A stretch of DNA of 64,000 nt, taken from the NCBI RefSeq assembly GCF_963576615.1, contig NC_088711.1, positions 58,136,248 to 58,200,247 of the forward strand, in the 5' to 3' direction. Both the position numbers and the translations under genes were made by a program. The DNA is from Watersipora subatra (Eukaryota; Bryozoa; Gymnolaemata; Cheilostomatida; Watersiporidae). Positions within the stretch are counted from its first letter, which is position 1. The number at the start of each line of letters is the position of its first letter. Under the pieces are notes generated by a model. The model had not been told where the DNA came from. It did not search any database and worked only from the letters and a program-made list of their open reading frames with translations. This document shows, piece after piece, positions 59,001 to 64,000 of this stretch.

Positions 59001-62000
59001 GTATAGCAAGTGAATCCATTTTCATGTCATCAAACCAAAGGATCAAAATAGTCAACTATACAATCACACCTAGCAAACTGCTTTGATGAAAATTTTGTGT
59101 CATTTTCATTTGATTGGTTGGTTTAATTTTAATATTTCTGTTACATATAAACTAAATAATGGAAAAAAGTGGTTCTTGACGTATAAATTTAAACTAATGT
59201 TAATTTTAGTATGTTTACTCTAATAACTTTTGCTCGAAAAAAGAAACATTTTTTAAAAAGTTTGTTGAAGTACACAAAACATTATACATAGACATGAGAA
59301 CTCATCCCTTCTCATTATCTGCGATAAATGTTGTTATTTATAGATACAGTACCAAAGGATGCTTCAGCCAACCAGTAAAATATTAGCTCAAGTAAATTTG
59401 AGGTTATCAGTCCCTTATCAACATCATGTCTATGATAATACTCTTGCCATTTTTGATCCACAGAGAATGGCATGGTAGACTTCTCCTCAGTGGCCTCACT
59501 TGTCCAAAATATTGGCTGGGATATAACTGCGGAAGAGGAGGCGGCTGCAGATGCTTTAGCACGTATGTGTTTCGATTTTAAATTATAAGAAATGAGCTGA
59601 GTATTTTTTTATCTTGAATTAGTTTCTCTTATGATTTCTCGAAGATTTTCTTGGAAAATGTTTAGATTGTTACAAAGCAAAACCATGTAAAGACAAATAG
59701 TAGCATATAATGGCAAGAGGTCAATGGTGGTAGGAATAGAATGTTGTAAAAATACATCCATTCGTGTTTTAAATATCAGAACAAAACTGGTGTTGTAGGC
59801 AGGCTATAGAGGAGCTAGTGAATATTGTGCTCCATTGAATTTGTTATTGCCCTGTAATCTGTTAAAAGCATGAATGTAGACTTTAAAGGAATAAATGATC
59901 AATTTAGTTGTGATATACATGTATACATGTAAGAGGATAGCACAACTCTCAGACCTATTGTTAAATTTATGTTTCGTTTAATTATTGCCGTGGTATGGTC
60001 TATTTTAGTATAGTAATTTATATAACGTTTTTTTACAATATTTTCATCAGTTACAAACTAGTACTGTCACATGATCTACTCCATGCATCGTGTTCCTTTA
60101 TGAGGCTTCAAATTTTTATTGTTGGCAAATCAGTTATGCTATTAGATATTATTTTGAAAAAAATTATTGGTTTAACAATTTTTGCATTATTTAAAGCCGT
60201 CTCAATCAGTTTAAACATTTAGCATCTGAACTTATCTTAAATTGGTATGTACAGGGTAGGTAGAATACTTGTATCTCTGATGTCATCAACTCAAGTAAGT
60301 GTGAAGAAGCATATGGAATACACTTGGAGTAGCACCATGAAAGTATCTTACTGTTCTAAACCATGTACTAAACATGTCTTCTTGTTGCAAATATGCTGTA
60401 AGTGCTGCAGTAAAACAATTCCTAACAAAAGTTGAACAGTTTGTCAATCTCAAGGTGCTATCGAGTTTAACGAAATCTATAGTTAAGTCTGCTCATTTTT
60501 ATTATAGTAATACTTCTTTGTGAATTTGAAGCTTTTTACTCTTAGTTTAGACACGTGTAATATTGTTGCTGGCTATGTGAGCATTACCCTTAAAGTACTA
60601 CTTCTACAATTTAGTAGTTTCGTTTCATCTTATAAAACCGTTTACAGTTTGACAGTAAATCCTGGATTTGTCACGCCTTGCGTAATTCCTAAAGCATTCA
60701 AATTCATATACTTGTAAATGGAAAAATGTTATACAAAAGAAAACCTGACATTTAAAATTTATGGTTTACTCAATTTTTAGACAAACACTTCATATGGACA
60801 AAAATAGAGAGAGGCCTGCATAGAAATATAGAGAGTTGGCATAGCTGAGATTGCTGTCTATAATATATTCTCGTACTAATATCATCGTGGTTTGTTCATT
60901 CGATGGCCAAAAACATCATGTCTGCTGCAAATAATTTTATTTGAAAAAGCAAAACACTGAAAATCCTTTTGCTTGCTCTCCGGTTTAAACTGCTGCTATT
61001 TTTACACTTCACTACAGAAAGCATTCGTTTTCTGTAGGCCAATCATACATAATTATGGGTAGTCAATCTGAACACTAAAACGTAACGTTGTTTTTCAGAG
61101 TGACTCTAATAGGTCCTGGCAGCAGTGTGGTCTCACATAAACAATATCACTAGTTAGTCACCTGAAAAAGTAATTTTTGCCTCTTCTCGCTCTAGTCTTC
61201 TAATGCTCTAATAACAAATATACCAGCTGATCAACATACCGATTTACAGATTATAACTAAAAACTACTCAAATCCAGATGTATTGAGTTAAATGGTCAAG
61301 TGACCATTTTCACTCAACAATTCAACTCAAAAATGGGTTGCTTTCAAAAAATTATGTTGAAATGGGCATTTGATTATTTGTTGATATATATTAAAAGAGG
61401 AAATATATTTGAATAATTTACAACATATTATACGTAACGCTAGTAAATGGAAGTATTACACTGTATTCTTAGTCTATGATTGCTTGTAGTAATTTGTATT
61501 GTTGCTAACATTAAATACATCTCATATTATAGGAGTTCTGACCGTAACAAGGAAATTTTTAACCTACTTTATCAGCTGTATTACTCAGGCACAATTGAAA
61601 ATAATTTGGTAGGATAAGAATTTATTAGATGTTTATAACTGAGCAATAAAAACTTAATATTTATGATACTTTAATGTGTTAGGCTGAGGATAATTACGTT
61701 CATAAATAGTGAGTTAGTAAAAACTACATCAAAATACAGATTTATTTAAGAGAAGATTGACCTATCGAGATCCTCCCTGATACTGATGCAAGGATATAGT
61801 CATCTCTAATTATCCAGAGAATTGTATGCATTGAGTAGAGAAATACAATTTCGCTGTATAAAACTGATAGCAAACTCTCGCTAGTGTTATTTCCACTAAA
61901 ATAAAACTTGGCAGCCTTTGTGATGTTACTAGACCTTCTGAAATACTAGTGCTAGATACTTTGAAACCTTTAGTTGCACGGATGGCCATGTATTATAACT

Positions 62001-62209
62001 GTGCAATCTTATATGCTTACTCTTTTCAACGGCATCATTACTTACTTATATGCTGACAGACTTTGATGGTGCGAGAACTGGCTATATAGAAGAATCTGTT
62101 TTACGTAAGAAGTTAGCTTCTCTCGGTCAAGATCAGCTGACACAAACCGAGTTGACAAGGATGATTTCTCTAGTTGAAAAGGATGAAAAGGGTAGAGTCA
62201 ACATTAATG
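53031..62209 (+). CDS. EF-hand (calmodulin/myosin-light-chain-like) protein gene, last exon not found
   Basis: Exons 53031-53033 (just the ATG), 53620-53653, 54240-54380, 59464-59562 and 62060-62209 join in phase to about 142 residues; the final exon (phase 1) is not identified. Four EF-hand-like segments can be seen. Hand 1, FAWYDKEGNGLISSSDLISF, has a near-complete loop ending in Asp instead of Glu. Hand 2, CSGENGMVDFSSVASLV, is degenerate. Hand 3, HFDGARTGYIEESVLRKKL, keeps D..T-G-Y-I..E. Hand 4, VEKDEKGRVNING, is degenerate. The helix spacers (LRCIGLNPSKAE, NIGWDITAEE, LASLGQDQLTQTE) follow the calmodulin fold. The weak loops suggest few or no calcium sites, as in myosin light chains; a calmodulin-like or EFCAB-type identity is equally possible. 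An exon-like stretch at 57478 is skipped because hands 1 and 2 align without it. Confidence 0.8.
55080..55345. repeat. Pyrimidine-rich tandem repeat
   Basis: Imperfect repeats of about 25-30 bp based on CACTCCCTTTATCCACTCCT plus CTGCTC. Strong C/T strand bias. Intronic in the EF-hand gene. The ORF at 55222 is a by-product. Confidence 0.85.
56314..57420. mobile_element. TA-flanked element with a large internal palindrome
   Basis: Ends AAACCCAGTTCTCATC (left) and, inverted, AAGCCTGGTTCTCACC (right), flanked by TA (56312-56313, 57421-57422). Inside, 56365-56690 pairs with 56740-57045. For example AACTCCC..GCTGATGCATCAGGTGCAGT on the right arm mirrors ACTGCACCTGATGCATCAGC on the left. The right shoulder (57050-57400) has no equal on the left. 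The arms are GC-richer than their surroundings. ORFs in both directions are palindrome shadows. Intronic in the EF-hand gene. Confidence 0.75.
57866..58042. repeat. 30-bp minisatellite
   Basis: Six copies of GTTAGCCAATGGTAGCCTTG plus CTTGTTTAAT with single-base variants. The unit is a multiple of three, so it reads as LANGSLACL repeats in one frame. Intronic in the EF-hand gene, not a protein. Confidence 0.95.
58180..58450 (-). mobile_element. SINE-like repeat copy (partial)
   Basis: Shares ordered blocks with the copies at 27611, 32000 and 42721: TATATAAATCTCACTGTTTG, AGTTATAGCAATTAAAATCT, GGATTTGATCTCAAGACGTC (degenerate T-arm, minus strand) and AACCATTAAGCTACACGGAG (D-arm region). The distal GCTAATGGCAAGTGG block is missing. 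Confidence 0.65.
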
Positions 62210-62582
62210 GTAAGTGTAGCGTGTTTGTCAGAATATTCACCTCAACTCTTTATTTACTCACAAGACTCAACAACACTACTGTACACTAGTCAAGCAAGTT
62301 TACAACTGACTGCCCAGTTATTCATCAGCACTAACAACAGATAATACATGTGGTTACGGCACACAGACATGGTTACAGCACAAAGACATAAAAGCAGATA
62401 ATATAGGCTAGCATAACAGCATGTGTGGTTACACACCGATGACTATTCACAACCAATATGTACTTGTAATCTCAAAGCATCTACCACTAAATATTCAAAA
62501 TCACAGTAATTTACAGTTTCTGTTAATCATACGTACATCTGATACACCTATCTTCTGTCAGTAGGCAATGATCACAATAATA

Positions 62583-63617
62583 CAGTCAAACCTCGTATGT
62601 AGTCTATCTGTTCTGATCTTTGCTCTTTATGTTAAGATCGTTGTAAGCTGGAGCATAGTGTTTTAAAATTATATTGTATTTCACTTAATCTATTCCAATT
62701 CTCAAAACGCCTTAATGACAAATACTTTAATTAATTACATATAGTAATAAGATGAATGTGTTATATAAGGTTGTATAGAACCAAGATATTTGCTAGAAAT
62801 TACATTAATAAAGTGAAAATTCCTAAAAAGCTTACTACTTTTACTTCGCATTCATGTTAGAGACGGGCAAGTTGTGGTAATATAGAAGATATATAGTAAT
62901 ATAGTATATAGTATATATTAGTAATATAAAAGATGGATGGCGAGTAGACATACTAGTAATATAGTATATAGTAATATAGTATATATTAGTAATATAAAAG
63001 ATGGATGGCGAGTAGACATACTAGTAATATAGTATATAGTAATATAGTATATATTAGTAATATAAAAGATGGATGGCGAGTAGACATACTAGTCCAATTT
63101 AAACTATGTAAATTTAAATTAGCATACAATTTTATATATATTTTGCTTTCATATTTGCTATTTTTAAAATTCTACCTTCAACTATCATGGTCAGCCCCAC
63201 TTTAACCCGTTTCAAGCTTTTTTTCTTCACAATAATTACACCTGATTCATCAAGTTAACTTCTAGATATGTCTAGACACTCTTTGGAAGTTGCTTGCTTA
63301 TGCCATTCTACAACTGATTGTTTTAACTCGCCACTCTTAATTCATTCGCACCACTCTTCTTGTGAGGATTTTAAAACTAAGGAAAGAAAGATATGAAGCA
63401 CTGTTCATCATTATTTGAGCGACATACAACTAAACTATGTAAACAGTAACTGTACACTTACTTGCATATACTGATTTACAAAACTGTTATGTTTCGAGAA
63501 AATTTGGACATCGTATGTTGGAAATTACACCATTATTTGGAAACAACTACTTCCTCAAACTACACATTGCATGTCTAAAAATTCATATGTAGAGGTTTAT
63601 AAGTCGAGGGTTTACTG
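62583..63617. mobile_element. TA-flanked TIR element (CAGTCAAACCTCG ends)
   Basis: Left end CAGTCAAACCTCGTATGTAG and, inverted from the right, CAGTAAACCCTCGACTTATA, with TA on both sides (62581-62582, 63618-63619). CAGTCAAACCTCG-type termini are typical of TA-targeting Tc1/mariner/pogo-like elements in many animals. The interior is non-coding and contains a minisatellite at 62880-63085. A short interior motif, TAGAGGTTTATAAGTC, lies next to the right terminus. Confidence 0.65.
62880..63085. repeat. About 64-bp minisatellite (TAGTAATATAGTATATAG type)
   Basis: Three copies of a unit containing AGATGGATGGCGAGTAGACA followed by TACTAGTAATATAGTATATA; inside each unit are shorter TAATATAGTATATAG repeats. 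Lies within the TIR element 62583-63617. Confidence 0.9.
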
Positions 63618-64000
63618 TACATCAAAACAATTTGCAAAACCAAATGTGATTACAGAAAAAATGAGATGCCAAAGTCAACTCACTCTTGTTAAACCCCAGT
63701 GCAATGATTAGGTGAAAAGTTAAAAACAGTTATCCGATGTTTACAGGAATATTTAATTATTATATTTATTTATATTTTATTTAGATTTAGTCAATATATA
63801 GTTGACTATAGTCAATATATAGTCAATATATAGTTATTAGTAACTGAAATTTCCACAGTTGGAATGGTTGCTTTCCCATAACCTGTAATCTCATGTAGGA
63901 AAATCAAGACTCTAGCTTGTGGCCACTTTTAATATCTTACTTGATGTTTCATTAAGATGGTGGCATGTCAATCTTGCAAAGGCTTTCAGCTTTTACACAC

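Larger units (their letters stand above)
62210..64000. other. Region after the last identified EF-hand exon
   Basis: Apart from the TIR element and minisatellite I see no exon. The terminal exon of the EF-hand gene (phase 1 acceptor) is expected here or beyond the window. A short TCAATATATAG tandem occurs at 63790-63835. Confidence 0.5.

Noticed and set aside
60247..60717. Two 60-codon ORFs as genes
   Set aside because: No family resemblance, no splice-consistent partners, and they lie in an EF-hand gene intron.

Overview
The window is AT-rich invertebrate nuclear DNA. Genes are split into short exons with GT-AG introns, spacing is wide, and there are many transposon-derived inverted-repeat elements and simple repeats. 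The gene set (animal-type ammonium transporter, cytosolic 5'-nucleotidase-like phosphoesterase, HIRAN-type and EF-hand proteins) and the repeats suggest a marine invertebrate, perhaps a lophotrochozoan. I cannot name the species. Nearly all of the long single-frame ORFs are chance or repeat-driven; the real genes were found by joining short exons whose splice phases agree.

Layout. 1-11776 (+): the 3' part of an ammonium transporter gene; its 5' exons lie to the left of the window. 12421-26108 (-): a complete 11-exon gene for a 539-residue 5'-nucleotidase/UshA-type metallophosphoesterase, tail-to-tail with the transporter. 26109-39288: a gene-poor stretch with TIR elements, SINE-like repeats and a 3.4-kb hAT transposon relic. 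39289-49777 (+): a three-exon gene for an unrecognised 468-residue protein; its 8.6-kb second intron holds a 35-bp satellite array interrupted by three mobile elements, one carrying a HIRAN-domain gene, and two foldback elements. 50059-51345 (-): a small three-exon gene for a probable single-pass membrane protein of unknown function. 53031 to beyond 62209 (+): an EF-hand (calmodulin/light-chain-like) gene whose last exon is not found.

The transporter would move ammonium across the plasma membrane, the phosphoesterase would hydrolyse nucleotides or other phosphate esters in the cytosol, and the EF-hand protein is probably a calcium-sensor relative or light chain. Nothing links them into one pathway. 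The most unusual part of the window is the mobile DNA: a TIR-bounded element carrying a HIRAN-domain gene, TTAA-flanked foldback elements, several nested insertions whose order can be read, and a SINE-like family with an internal tRNA-like segment.
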